Source of the DNA: Clostridiales bacterium | GTDB taxonomy: Bacteria > Bacillota > Clostridia > Lachnospirales > Bianqueaceae | NCBI GenBank assembly: GCA_024689505.1 | Contig: JAILDJ010000177.1 | Span: 31,916 to 95,915, forward strand | Length of the DNA: 64,000 bases | Direction of reading: 5' to 3' | Shown: piece after piece, positions 25,680-33,610 of the stretch | Layout: each line of letters opens with the position of its first letter | Numbering within the stretch: position 1 is the stretch's first letter | Notes under the pieces: model-generated | What the model saw: only the letters and a program-made list of their open reading frames with translations | Databases searched by the model: none | What the model was told of the DNA's origin: nothing | Translations under genes and position numbers: made by a program

Positions 25680-27857
25680 CTACTCGCTCGCTACCAACTC
25701 TGCGTACGCTCCGCCCTTAGCCATCAGTTCGTCATGTGTTCCGCGTTCGACCACATTGCCGTGCTCGAGAACGATGATCTCGTCGCAGTCACGGACGGTG
25801 GACAAGCGGTGGGCAACGACGATGCAGGTGATACCGCGATCGCGGATCGCTTTGACGACTTCGTATTCGGTCCTGGCATCAAGTGCGCTCGTGGCCTCAT
25901 CCAGGATGATGATCATCGGATCCTGGGCCAGCACGCGGGCGATCTCAAGGCGCTGCCGCTGACCGCCGGAAAGATTCTTTCCTCCACTGGTCAGTTTGTG
26001 CTGATACCCGCCGGACAGACGAATGATATCATCATGGATCTGCGCGTCTCGTGCCGCCATGATCATTTCGAAATCCTGGATGGATTCATCCCACATTTTG
26101 ATATTGTTCGCGACGGTATCCTCGAACATGATGATGTCCTGATCGACCACCGCCAAGGAACCGACGATGACCTCGCGCGGATAGGCTTCACGAGGCTTCC
26201 CGTCAAAAAGGATCTCGCCGCTCCACGGCTGATACAGTCCGGAGACCAGCTTCGATATGGTCGATTTGCCGCAGCCGGAAGCACCGACCAGCGCGATCCG
26301 GTCGCCGGTCTTCATTTTCAATGAGAAATCACGGATCAACGGTTCTTCCAATCTGGAATAACCGAATGTAACGTTCTTCAGTTCGACGTTTCCGCGCAGT
26401 TTGGTCATGGTCTTGACTTCCGTGTCCTTCTCTATGACGTTGGGATCCTCCGGATACTCCATGACGTCTTCGACGCGTTCCATCTGCGTGCGCATCTCCT
26501 GGATGGTCTGTCCGGCACTGACCAGCGTCATAGCCGGTGCCATGAAGGAGCCCAGGAAACCCTGGAACATCATGACGGCGCCAAGCGTGAACCGCCCCTG
26601 CATCGTCATCCAGATGCCGACGATGAGGACCGCATAATTGGCGAGCGTGCTGAAGAATGCCGGTACCATACCGATGAACTGGTTGGTCTTTGCGGCTTTC
26701 ACATTCTGTGCGTTGACGGAAGCCTGGTAGCCCGCCCATTTCTGGAAGTACCCATTCTCCGCGCCGCTTGATTTGATCGTCTCGATCATGCTGATACCCG
26801 TGACTGTCGTGGCTTCCAACTTGCCAGCGTCACGCATCTGCACGCGGGTGATATTCATGCGCTTGTTGGAGATGATCCTGGACATGACGATATTGACGAT
26901 CAACGTGACAAGACCGATCAGCGTGAGCATCGCACTCTGCTTGAGCATCAGCACCAGATAGAAAATCATCATCACCGTATTGAGCAGCAACGGCGCGAAT
27001 GTGCCGACCAAGGTGCCCGCGATGGAGGCATTCAATCCCAGACGGGCCTGGATGTCCCCCGCCAGGCGCTGAGAAAAGAATTCGATGGGCATCCGCAATA
27101 TCTTCCACATGTAGGTCGTACTGCCGATGACCGCCATTTTGCCATTGATCTTGAGGGAATAGATCGCCTGTGCCCAGGCTACGATCAGCTGGATCACGGC
27201 CAGGATGGCTAAAAATGTTATGAATGGATACAGCCAGTTGCTGTTCGTTCCCGTCAACAATCGGTCCATGAAGATACGGGACGTAACGGAATTGGCGATG
27301 CCGAACAGATAGGTGATGGCTGTCGTGAGCATCACAAAAGCGACCGCCGCTCCTGCGCCGATCAGACGCTTGCGCGCAAAGGCGATCGTGCTCTTCGGTT
27401 TGCCCTCGGGCACAAAATCTTTGGATGGGACCGGGATCAGCGTGACACCGGTAAAGGACGCATCGAACTCGTCCATCGTAACTTTAACGACGCCGCGTGC
27501 CGGGTCGTTCAGATAGGCGTATTTGCCCTTGAACCCATTCAGGACCACGAAATGGTTCATGTTCCAGTGGATGATGCAAGGGAATTTGCCGGATTCCCGG
27601 ATCGAACGCACACTGTAGCGATATGCAGTCACATCAAATCCGTGATGCTGTGCCGCCAGATAGATGTTCTTGGCCTTTGAACCGTCACGGGAAACACCGC
27701 AGTCTATGCGCACCTGCTCCAGTGGGACCCATTTGCCGTAATAAGCCATGACCATGGCCAGTGCTGCAGCGCCGCATTCCAGCGCTTCCAACTGCATGAC
27801 CACAGGTACTTTGGCTACGCCCTTGGTGCGCGTTGGTTTCACTTTTATTCCAGCCAT
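25680..27857 (-). CDS. NHLM/NHLP-type ABC transporter with C39 leader peptidase
   Basis: 725 residues. The N-terminal C39 cysteine peptidase has Cys28 in LEALECGAAAL, His102 in HWNMNHFVVL and Asp118 in LNDPARG, the complete triad that cuts GG leaders during export. A six-helix membrane domain follows (about 165-440), then an ATPase with Walker A GASGCGKST (about 527), signature LSGGQRQR and Walker B IIILDEATSALD. It exports a ribosomal peptide and removes its leader. The best candidate substrate is the 73-residue protein encoded three genes downstream. It lies seven bases after the adaptor gene in a single operon. Confidence 0.92.
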   Translation of the reverse strand: MAGIKVKPTRTKGVAKVPVVMQLEALECGAAALAMVMAYYGKWVPLEQVRIDCGVSRDGSKAKNIYLAAQHHGFDVTAYRYSVRSIRESGKFPCIIHWNMNHFVVLNGFKGKYAYLNDPARGVVKVTMDEFDASFTGVTLIPVPSKDFVPEGKPKSTIAFARKRLIGAGAAVAFVMLTTAITYLFGIANSVTSRIFMDRLLTGTNSNWLYPFITFLAILAVIQLIVAWAQAIYSLKINGKMAVIGSTTYMWKILRMPIEFFSQRLAGDIQARLGLNASIAGTLVGTFAPLLLNTVMMIFYLVLMLKQSAMLTLIGLVTLIVNIVMSRIISNKRMNITRVQMRDAGKLEATTVTGISMIETIKSSGAENGYFQKWAGYQASVNAQNVKAAKTNQFIGMVPAFFSTLANYAVLIVGIWMTMQGRFTLGAVMMFQGFLGSFMAPAMTLVSAGQTIQEMRTQMERVEDVMEYPEDPNVIEKDTEVKTMTKLRGNVELKNVTFGYSRLEEPLIRDFSLKMKTGDRIALVGASGCGKSTISKLVSGLYQPWSGEILFDGKPREAYPREVIVGSLAVVDQDIIMFEDTVANNIKMWDESIQDFEMIMAARDAQIHDDIIRLSGGYQHKLTSGGKNLSGGQRQRLEIARVLAQDPMIIILDEATSALDARTEYEVVKAIRDRGITCIVVAHRLSTVRDCDEIIVLEHGNVVERGTHDELMAKGGAYAELVASE

Positions 27858-27864
27858 GTCCCAC

Positions 27865-28287
27865 TCACCTGCTCGTCAATAAGAATTCGATCGGATGCAG
27901 CTGCTCCGTGACAACGACGCCCTTATAGGTCCCATCAGGAAGATCCACCGTGGTCTGACCGATGATACGGCCATACGCATCCTCCTCAGCTATCCGGATT
28001 GTCGTTTCCTGCCCTTCGACCCTCAACGGCATGTCTTTGGCAAGATGCCCGTTAGGGGTCACGATCGTTGCCTCGTTTTGCTCGACAACAACAGTCGCAT
28101 CTACCGTGGTCTCCAATGTGCCGACGGCAGACCATACCAGGATCCCTGCCAGCAGCAGAATGACAGCAGCCAGCACGACCCAGATACCCGGATTTGTCAC
28201 GCGCAGATAATCCGTGAGCTGTTCCGGTGAAGAAATGCGATCCAAGGTTTCCTTTCGGAATATGCTTTTATGCTCGCTCTTTTCCAT
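27865..28287 (-). CDS. Short HlyD-like/NHLM secretion adaptor
   Basis: 140 residues with an N-terminal cytoplasmic tail, one membrane helix (about 35-57, IWVVLAAVILLLAGILVW) and a small extracytoplasmic beta domain starting TTVDATVVVEQNEATIV. The fold and operon position fit the NHLM HlyD-like secretion protein, but the long coiled-coil arm found in larger members is absent, so this is a minimal adaptor. It is the first gene of the operon, 60 bases from a strong promoter, after a GGAAGGGG site. Confidence 0.8.
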   Translation of the reverse strand: MEKSEHKSIFRKETLDRISSPEQLTDYLRVTNPGIWVVLAAVILLLAGILVWSAVGTLETTVDATVVVEQNEATIVTPNGHLAKDMPLRVEGQETTIRIAEEDAYGRIIGQTTVDLPDGTYKGVVVTEQLHPIEFLLTSR

Positions 28288-28348
28288 GGCAAAGGCCCCT
28301 TCCTATATCAAGATCCTTTTTTGTATCATATTCGTATCGATTGCACTC

Positions 28349-28377
28349 ATTATACAGGAGGCATATCCTGAATTCAA
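28349..28377 (-). promoter_or_regulatory. Promoter of the NHLM operon
   Basis: On the minus strand TTGAAT (28372-28377), 17 bp, then a perfect TATAAT (28349-28354). The spacer contains the short inverted repeat CAGGA/TCCTG. The promoter looks like ordinary sigma-A type rather than one for the operon's own sigma factor. Confidence 0.75.
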
Positions 28378-28424
28378 TAAAAAAACATGTACAGAAGATG
28401 TAAAAGCTCATTCTTCTGTACATG
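28378..28424 (-). terminator. Intrinsic terminator of the serC-serA-DUF1015 operon
   Basis: On the minus strand CATGTACAGAAG pairs with CTTCTGTACATG (12 pairs), followed by TTTTTTT, ten bases after the DUF1015 stop. Confidence 0.92.
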
Positions 28425-28433
28425 CATGATATT

Positions 28434-29666
28434 TTAAAATTCGTGAATGAAAAGTCCACTGCGCAGTTTCGGTTCGAACCATGTGGATTTAGGCGGCATC
28501 AGACGCCCCGCATCCGCCACTGAAAGCAGCTCGCTGATATCCGTAGGATACATGGCAAACGCAGCCTTCGCATCCGTATGACAGCGGCGCTCCAGTTCTT
28601 TCAAACCGCGGATCCCACCGACAAAATCGATACGTGGGTCGTTTTTCGGATCCTCGATGCCCAGGACCGGCGACAGCAACAGGTCCTGCAAGAGGCTTAC
28701 GTCCAGGCCCGCAACAGGATCATCTGAACGATCTTCCCTACGTACTTCACACTGATACCACCGGTCTTCCAAATACATAGAGAAAGTCCCTTTCTCCTGC
28801 GGTCTCGGATCTCCCGTCAGCAGTGTGACTTGAAAGATCTGCTGTACTTTTTGCAGGAACTCTTCCGGCGCAAGGCCGCCCAGATCTCTCACGACACGGT
28901 TGTAATCCAGGATCTTCAATTCCTGATCCGGGAAAAGGACGGACAGGAAAAAGTTAAATTCTTCATCCCCTGTGTAGTCAGGATGCGCCTCTCTGCGCTT
29001 GAGCGCCACCTTTACGGCAGAAGCCGCCCGGTGATGTCCATCTGCGATGTAGATCGAATCGATACCGGCAAAAGCAGTTTCGATCCGCCGGATCTCTTCT
29101 GGTTCTGCGATCTCGAACACCCGATGACCGATGCCATCCTCCGCAGCAAAATCATACAATGGCGCCTGCGTCTTGGCACGTTGGACGACTTCATTGATAA
29201 CAGGATCGGAGCGATAGGCAAGGAAGATGGGTCCCGTCTGTGCATTCAATGTATCGATATGACGGATCCTGTCCTGTTCTTTCGCCGCCAATGTGTTCTC
29301 ATGCCGTTTGATCGTCCCGGATAGGTAGTCGTCCACCGCAGCGGCAGCAACGATACCGGTCTGGGAACGGCCGTCCATGGTCAGCTCATACACGTAATAT
29401 TTCCGCGCTTCATCCCGCACATATTTACCAGCAGCGATGTCTCCGGCCAGCATTTCTGCTGCCTTCTGATACACCTCATCCGCGTACATATCCTGTTCAT
29501 CCGGGAACTGGGTCTCCGGGCGGTCGATACGAAGGAAGGTATCCTGATCTCCCTGCACAGCAAGTTTAGCTTCCGCCCTGTTATATACGTCATAGGGCAA
29601 TGCAGCGATCGCCGACGCAAGTTCGGGTATGGGTCGGACACATGGAAATGGTTTGATCAGAGCCAT
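28434..29666 (-). CDS. DUF1015 family protein linked to serine biosynthesis
   Basis: 410 residues matching the DUF1015 (COG4198) family. The N-terminus reads IKPFPCVRPIPELASAIAALPYDVYNR. Conserved internal segments include GTIKRHENTLAAKEQDRIRH and IYIADGHHRAASAVKVALK, a GHHR motif resembling ParB/sulfiredoxin-type sites. The molecular role is not established. Its location directly after serC and serA recurs in anaerobes and points to serine or phosphoserine metabolism, perhaps a phosphotransfer step. It begins 24 bases after serA, with an AGGGAGA site, and is the last gene before a strong terminator. Confidence 0.88.
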   Translation of the reverse strand: MALIKPFPCVRPIPELASAIAALPYDVYNRAEAKLAVQGDQDTFLRIDRPETQFPDEQDMYADEVYQKAAEMLAGDIAAGKYVRDEARKYYVYELTMDGRSQTGIVAAAAVDDYLSGTIKRHENTLAAKEQDRIRHIDTLNAQTGPIFLAYRSDPVINEVVQRAKTQAPLYDFAAEDGIGHRVFEIAEPEEIRRIETAFAGIDSIYIADGHHRAASAVKVALKRREAHPDYTGDEEFNFFLSVLFPDQELKILDYNRVVRDLGGLAPEEFLQKVQQIFQVTLLTGDPRPQEKGTFSMYLEDRWYQCEVRREDRSDDPVAGLDVSLLQDLLLSPVLGIEDPKNDPRIDFVGGIRGLKELERRCHTDAKAAFAMYPTDISELLSVADAGRLMPPKSTWFEPKLRSGLFIHEF

Positions 29667-29690
29667 ATCATTCTCCCTGAAGATGTATTT

Positions 29691-30854
29691 TTACTGGATC
29701 ACCCGAACGCGCAATACGCCGTCGATATTTTCCATCTTTTCGATGAGTTCCTCAGGGACTTTGGAATCCACATCCATCAGCGCATAAGAATAATCGCCCT
29801 TGGACTGGTTGGTCATAGCGGAAACGTTCAATCCGGCATCGCCCAGAGCGGTGGTGAACTGTGCGATCCGGCCACGCAGGTTGCGGTGCAGGATGCCGAT
29901 GCGGGCTGCGGTCTGGCAGGAAGCCATGCTGCAATCCGGGAAGTTGACGGAATGAACGATATTACCGTTCTCCAGATAATCACGTATCTCACGAACCGCC
30001 ATCAATGCACAGTTGTCTTCAGATTCTTCTGTGGAAGCTCCAAGATGCGGTGTCACGATGCAGTTTTTCGCACCGACAGTGATGGGATTCGGGAAGTCGG
30101 ATACATAGCGCTTGATCTTGCGGGCTGCAAGAGCTTCGACCATGGCTTCCTCATCGACCAGTTTGTCGCGCGCAAAATTCAGGACGATGGCGGTCGGCTT
30201 CATCATGTTGATGGCTTCCGCACTGATCATCTTCTTCGTTGCTTCCAGCAGCGGTACATGGATGGTGATGAAATCACACTCTTTATAGATTTCTTCTACA
30301 TTGCTGATATGCTTGACGCTGCGGGACAAGTTCCAGGCGGCATTGACGGAGATGTACGGATCATAGCCGTATACGTCCATGCCCAGATGTACCGCCGCGT
30401 TGGCGACCAACACACCGATGGCACCGAGGCCGATGACGCCCAGTTTCTTACCGGAGATCTCGGTACCGGCAAAATTCTTCTTCGCCTTTTCCGCCGTTTT
30501 TGCGATATTGTCATCGTTCTGATTGTCCAGGCACCAATCGATACCGCCAACGATATCACGGGAGGCATACAGCATGCCCGCCAGGACCAGTTCTTTGACA
30601 CCGTTGGCGTTGGCACCAGGTGTATTGAAAACTACGATGCCCTGTTCTGCACATTTGTCCAGGGGGATGTTGTTGACACCGGCGCCTGCGCGTGCAATGG
30701 CCAGCAGGTTTTCCGGCAGTTCCATATCGTGGACAGAGGCACTGCGTACTAAAGCAGCGTCCGCATCCTTCAGGTCGTTGACTTTTTTATAATCTTCAGA
30801 AAACAGATCCAGACCAACAGAAGCGATCGGATTCAGGCAGGTATATTTGTACAT
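29691..30854 (-). CDS. serA: D-3-phosphoglycerate dehydrogenase
   Basis: 387 residues. Rossmann-type NAD site GVIGLGAIGVLVANA (about residue 139), substrate and catalytic segments ARAGAGVNNIP, RDKLVDEEAM and TPHLGASTEES, and a C-terminal ACT domain (about 315-387: FTTALGDAGLNVSAM) for serine-type feedback. It oxidises 3-phosphoglycerate to 3-phosphohydroxypyruvate, the first step of serine synthesis. The start forms TGATG with the serC stop, so the two are coupled. Confidence 0.95.
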   Translation of the reverse strand: MYKYTCLNPIASVGLDLFSEDYKKVNDLKDADAALVRSASVHDMELPENLLAIARAGAGVNNIPLDKCAEQGIVVFNTPGANANGVKELVLAGMLYASRDIVGGIDWCLDNQNDDNIAKTAEKAKKNFAGTEISGKKLGVIGLGAIGVLVANAAVHLGMDVYGYDPYISVNAAWNLSRSVKHISNVEEIYKECDFITIHVPLLEATKKMISAEAINMMKPTAIVLNFARDKLVDEEAMVEALAARKIKRYVSDFPNPITVGAKNCIVTPHLGASTEESEDNCALMAVREIRDYLENGNIVHSVNFPDCSMASCQTAARIGILHRNLRGRIAQFTTALGDAGLNVSAMTNQSKGDYSYALMDVDSKVPEELIEKMENIDGVLRVRVIQ

Positions 30855-31936
30855 CAGGCGTTTTCCTCCTCAAATTTCTTCATGAAAGCCACAAGTTTCT
30901 CCACGCCTTCCTTCGGCATCGCGTTGTAGATGGAGGCGCGCATGCCGCCGACGGAACGGTGTCCCTTCAGGTTTACGAATCCGGCCGCTTCCGCTTCCTT
31001 GACGAACTTCGCGTCCAGATCCTTGTCACCGGTCACGAAAGGTACGTTCATGATGGAACGGTCCTTTTTCTCTACCGTGCCCTTGAACAGCTTGCTCTCG
31101 TCCAGGAAATCATAGAGGATCTTTGCCTTTTCTTCATTGCGGATCTTCATAGCCTCAAGACCGCCCTGGGCTTTGAGCCACTTGAAGACCTTGCCACAGA
31201 TGTAGATACCATAGCAAGGAGGCGTATTATACAGAGAATCCGCATCCGCCTGAGTCTTATACTTCAGGATGGTGGGTGTTCCGGGAAGGACGTCGTCACG
31301 AATGAGATCCTCCCGCACGATGACGATGACGACACCGGCCGGACCCACGTTCTTCTGAACACCGCCGTATACAAGACCGTACTTGGTCACGTCCATCGGC
31401 TCAGACAGGAAGCAGGAAGAGATATCCGCCACCAGATCCTTGCCCTTGGTATTCGGCAGTTCCCAGAATTTAGTGCCATAGATGGTATTGTTCTCACAAA
31501 TATAGACGTAATCCATATCGTCCGTGATGGGTAGATCGGAACAATCCGGGATATAAGAAAACGTCTTGTCCGCGGAAGAGGCAAGCTCCACTGCCTCACC
31601 GAAGATCTTCGCTTCATTGAAAGCTCGCTTCGCCCACTGACCGGTGACGATATAGCCGGCTTTTCTGTTCTTCATCAGGTTCATGGGCACGGCCGCGAAC
31701 TGCTGATGGGCGCCGCCCTGCAGGAACAGTACCTTATAATTATCCGGGATCTGCATCAGGTCGCGCAGATCAGCCTCGGCTTCTTTGATGATCTGATCAT
31801 AAACTTTGGAACGATGGCTCATTTCCATGACGGACATACCGCTGCCCTTATAATCCAGCATTTCGTCGGCTGCTTCACGCAGCACTTCTTCCGGCAGTAC
31901 GGCGGGACCCGCTGAGAAATTATACACTCTTGCCAT
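30854..31936 (-). CDS. serC: Phosphoserine aminotransferase
   Basis: 360 residues, the usual length. Signatures: YNFSAGPAVLPEEVL at the N-terminus, FLQGGAHQQFAAVPMNL, and the PLP lysine in YGGVQKNVGPAGV (about residue 196), followed by GVEKLVAFMKKF at the C-terminus. It transaminates 3-phosphohydroxypyruvate with glutamate to give phosphoserine. An AGGAGG site precedes the start. It is the first gene of the serC-serA-DUF1015 operon. No serB is in the operon. Confidence 0.96.
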   Translation of the reverse strand: MARVYNFSAGPAVLPEEVLREAADEMLDYKGSGMSVMEMSHRSKVYDQIIKEAEADLRDLMQIPDNYKVLFLQGGAHQQFAAVPMNLMKNRKAGYIVTGQWAKRAFNEAKIFGEAVELASSADKTFSYIPDCSDLPITDDMDYVYICENNTIYGTKFWELPNTKGKDLVADISSCFLSEPMDVTKYGLVYGGVQKNVGPAGVVIVIVREDLIRDDVLPGTPTILKYKTQADADSLYNTPPCYGIYICGKVFKWLKAQGGLEAMKIRNEEKAKILYDFLDESKLFKGTVEKKDRSIMNVPFVTGDKDLDAKFVKEAEAAGFVNLKGHRSVGGMRASIYNAMPKEGVEKLVAFMKKFEEENA

Positions 31937-31976
31937 TTTAGTTCATCCTCCTAAAGCGTTGAATTCATGCAGTTGT

Positions 31977-32005
31977 AGTGTATCACATCCGCAGTCGATT
32001 GTCTA
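31977..32005 (-). promoter_or_regulatory. Promoter of the serC operon
   Basis: On the minus strand TAGACA (32000-32005), 17 bp, then TACACT (31977-31982), about 40 bases before the start codon. Confidence 0.7.
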
Positions 32006-32052
32006 TCGCGGAAGGGCATTTTCTCCCTTTTGGTAAAATATCCTCTCTTTCA

Positions 32053-32081
32053 TTGACAATTTATCGTCAATATGCTAACAT
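32053..32081 (+). promoter_or_regulatory. Promoter of the first GH29 gene with an overlapping inverted repeat
   Basis: A perfect TTGACA (32053-32058), 17 bp, then TAACAT (32076-32081) with an extended TG motif just before it. TTGAC/GTCAA (32053-32070) forms an inverted repeat over the -35 that could bind a repressor. Confidence 0.7.
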
Positions 32082-32143
32082 TGGTTTTAAGTTGGATTCT
32101 GTTGTTTTTTCTGCATTTCAAGCAATGAGAGGAGTATATTCTT

Positions 32144-33550
32144 ATGCATTATGAACCTACCTATGAGTCTGTCCATCAGCATCAGCTGCCCAAATGGTAT
32201 GATGACGCCAAATTTGGTATCTTCATCCATTGGTCCCTCTTTTCCGTTCCTGCTTTTGCAGCCGAGCAGACGCAGACGATCGCGGAACAGGAAGATATGA
32301 GCGCTATGTTCGCCAATAACCCCTATGCGGAATGGTATCTGAATTCTCTGCGTATTCCCGGTTCCCCGACACAGGCTTTCCATAAGAAGCATTTCGGCGA
32401 TAAGAGCTACTTTGATTTCCAGAAGGATTTTGAAGAACAGAATGCCGGCCTGGACGTCCATGACTGGGCCAAACTCATCAAAAAGGCCGGTGCAAAATAT
32501 TGTGTGCTGGTCACAAAACATCATGATGGTTACACGCTTTGGCCGACCGATACGCCGAACCCCCATATCGAAGGCTATTATTCCAAGCGTGACTTCGTTG
32601 GTGAACTGACCGACGCGATCCGCGAGGAAGGCCTGAAGATGGGTCTCTACTACTCTGGTGTTTATGACTGGACCTTCAAGACCGACCGTCCGATCGATGG
32701 ACCGCTCGGTTTCGTGGATCATCAGGGCATGCCGGAGGAATATCTGCCCTATTCCGTCGCTCATTTCCGCGAACTGATCGACAAATACAAGCCTTCCATC
32801 CTGTGGAACGACATCGCTTTCCCCTACGGCTACAACCTGAACGAGCTGTTCGCTTATTATTACAACACCGTCGAGGATGGCGTCATCGACGATCGCTGGA
32901 ACCAGATCCAGGTTCCGAAGACCGAGGAAGAATGGAAAGCATTCCAGGCGGAAGGCCGCTTCGAGGAAGTCATGAAGAATACGACGACGCATTATGACTT
33001 CATCACGCCGGAATACCGTATCTTCGACGAGGTACAGCCTTATAAGTGGGAGACCACCCGCGGCATCGGCCGTTCCTTCGGTTTCAATCGGACCGAGACA
33101 GGTTCCGACTATCTGACCGGTAAGCAGATCATCGACATGCTGGTCCAGGTCGTCAGCCGCAATGGCAACATGCTGCTCAACATCGGACCGCGTGCCGACG
33201 GCACCATCCCCTTCGAGCAGGTCAAGCCCCTGCTGGAAGTCGGCGCCTGGCTGGAAGAAAACGGCGAAGCGATCTATGGCACCCGTCCCTATACCGTTCC
33301 TGAAGTCAAAGACCAGAACGGAACACCGATCTGCTTCACCCAGACAGAAGAAGCCGTCTATGCCATCTCCCTGGCCGACAAATTGGAAAAGGCGGTCCGC
33401 CTGATCGGTTACAAAGTCTGCGATGATGCAGAAGTCACTTTGATCGGCACCGGCGCTGTCCATCATAAAGTCGAAGGTGAAGATACCCTGCTCTTCATCC
33501 CCGATGACTATAAGAAAGCAGCTGCCTACACCTTCAAGATCAAGAAATAA
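32144..33550 (+). CDS. GH29 alpha-L-fucosidase
   Basis: 468 residues. The GH29 TIM barrel starts with KWYDDAKFGIFIHWSLFSVPAF. VTKHHDGYTLW lies in the substrate site, and the likely nucleophile Asp is in SILWNDIAFP (about residue 222), with the C-terminal beta-sandwich from about 370. The general acid is variable in this family and is not assigned. No signal peptide is seen, so it should act on imported glycans. It is monocistronic, with an AGGAG site, its own promoter and a terminator. The codon pattern suggests good expression. It is one of three fucosidases in the window. Confidence 0.94.
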   Translation: MHYEPTYESVHQHQLPKWYDDAKFGIFIHWSLFSVPAFAAEQTQTIAEQEDMSAMFANNPYAEWYLNSLRIPGSPTQAFHKKHFGDKSYFDFQKDFEEQNAGLDVHDWAKLIKKAGAKYCVLVTKHHDGYTLWPTDTPNPHIEGYYSKRDFVGELTDAIREEGLKMGLYYSGVYDWTFKTDRPIDGPLGFVDHQGMPEEYLPYSVAHFRELIDKYKPSILWNDIAFPYGYNLNELFAYYYNTVEDGVIDDRWNQIQVPKTEEEWKAFQAEGRFEEVMKNTTTHYDFITPEYRIFDEVQPYKWETTRGIGRSFGFNRTETGSDYLTGKQIIDMLVQVVSRNGNMLLNIGPRADGTIPFEQVKPLLEVGAWLEENGEAIYGTRPYTVPEVKDQNGTPICFTQTEEAVYAISLADKLEKAVRLIGYKVCDDAEVTLIGTGAVHHKVEGEDTLLFIPDDYKKAAAYTFKIKK

Positions 33551-33566
33551 ACTGTTTTTTGAGCAC

Positions 33567-33599
33567 AAAAAAACCGTCCTCATACGAGGGCGGTTTTTT
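33567..33599. terminator. Bidirectional intrinsic terminator
   Basis: CCGTCCTC and GAGGGCGG form an eight-pair stem with a four-base loop and A/T-runs on both sides. It serves GH29 on the plus strand and the MBL-GNAT gene on the minus strand. Confidence 0.9.
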
Positions 33600-33610
33600 A
33601 TATCCTCCTG

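Noticed and set aside
32087..33583. Long open frame opposite the first GH29 gene (498 codons, minus strand)
   Set aside because: It is antisense to a strong GH29 match with its own promoter and ribosome site, and no family features are visible in the antisense product.
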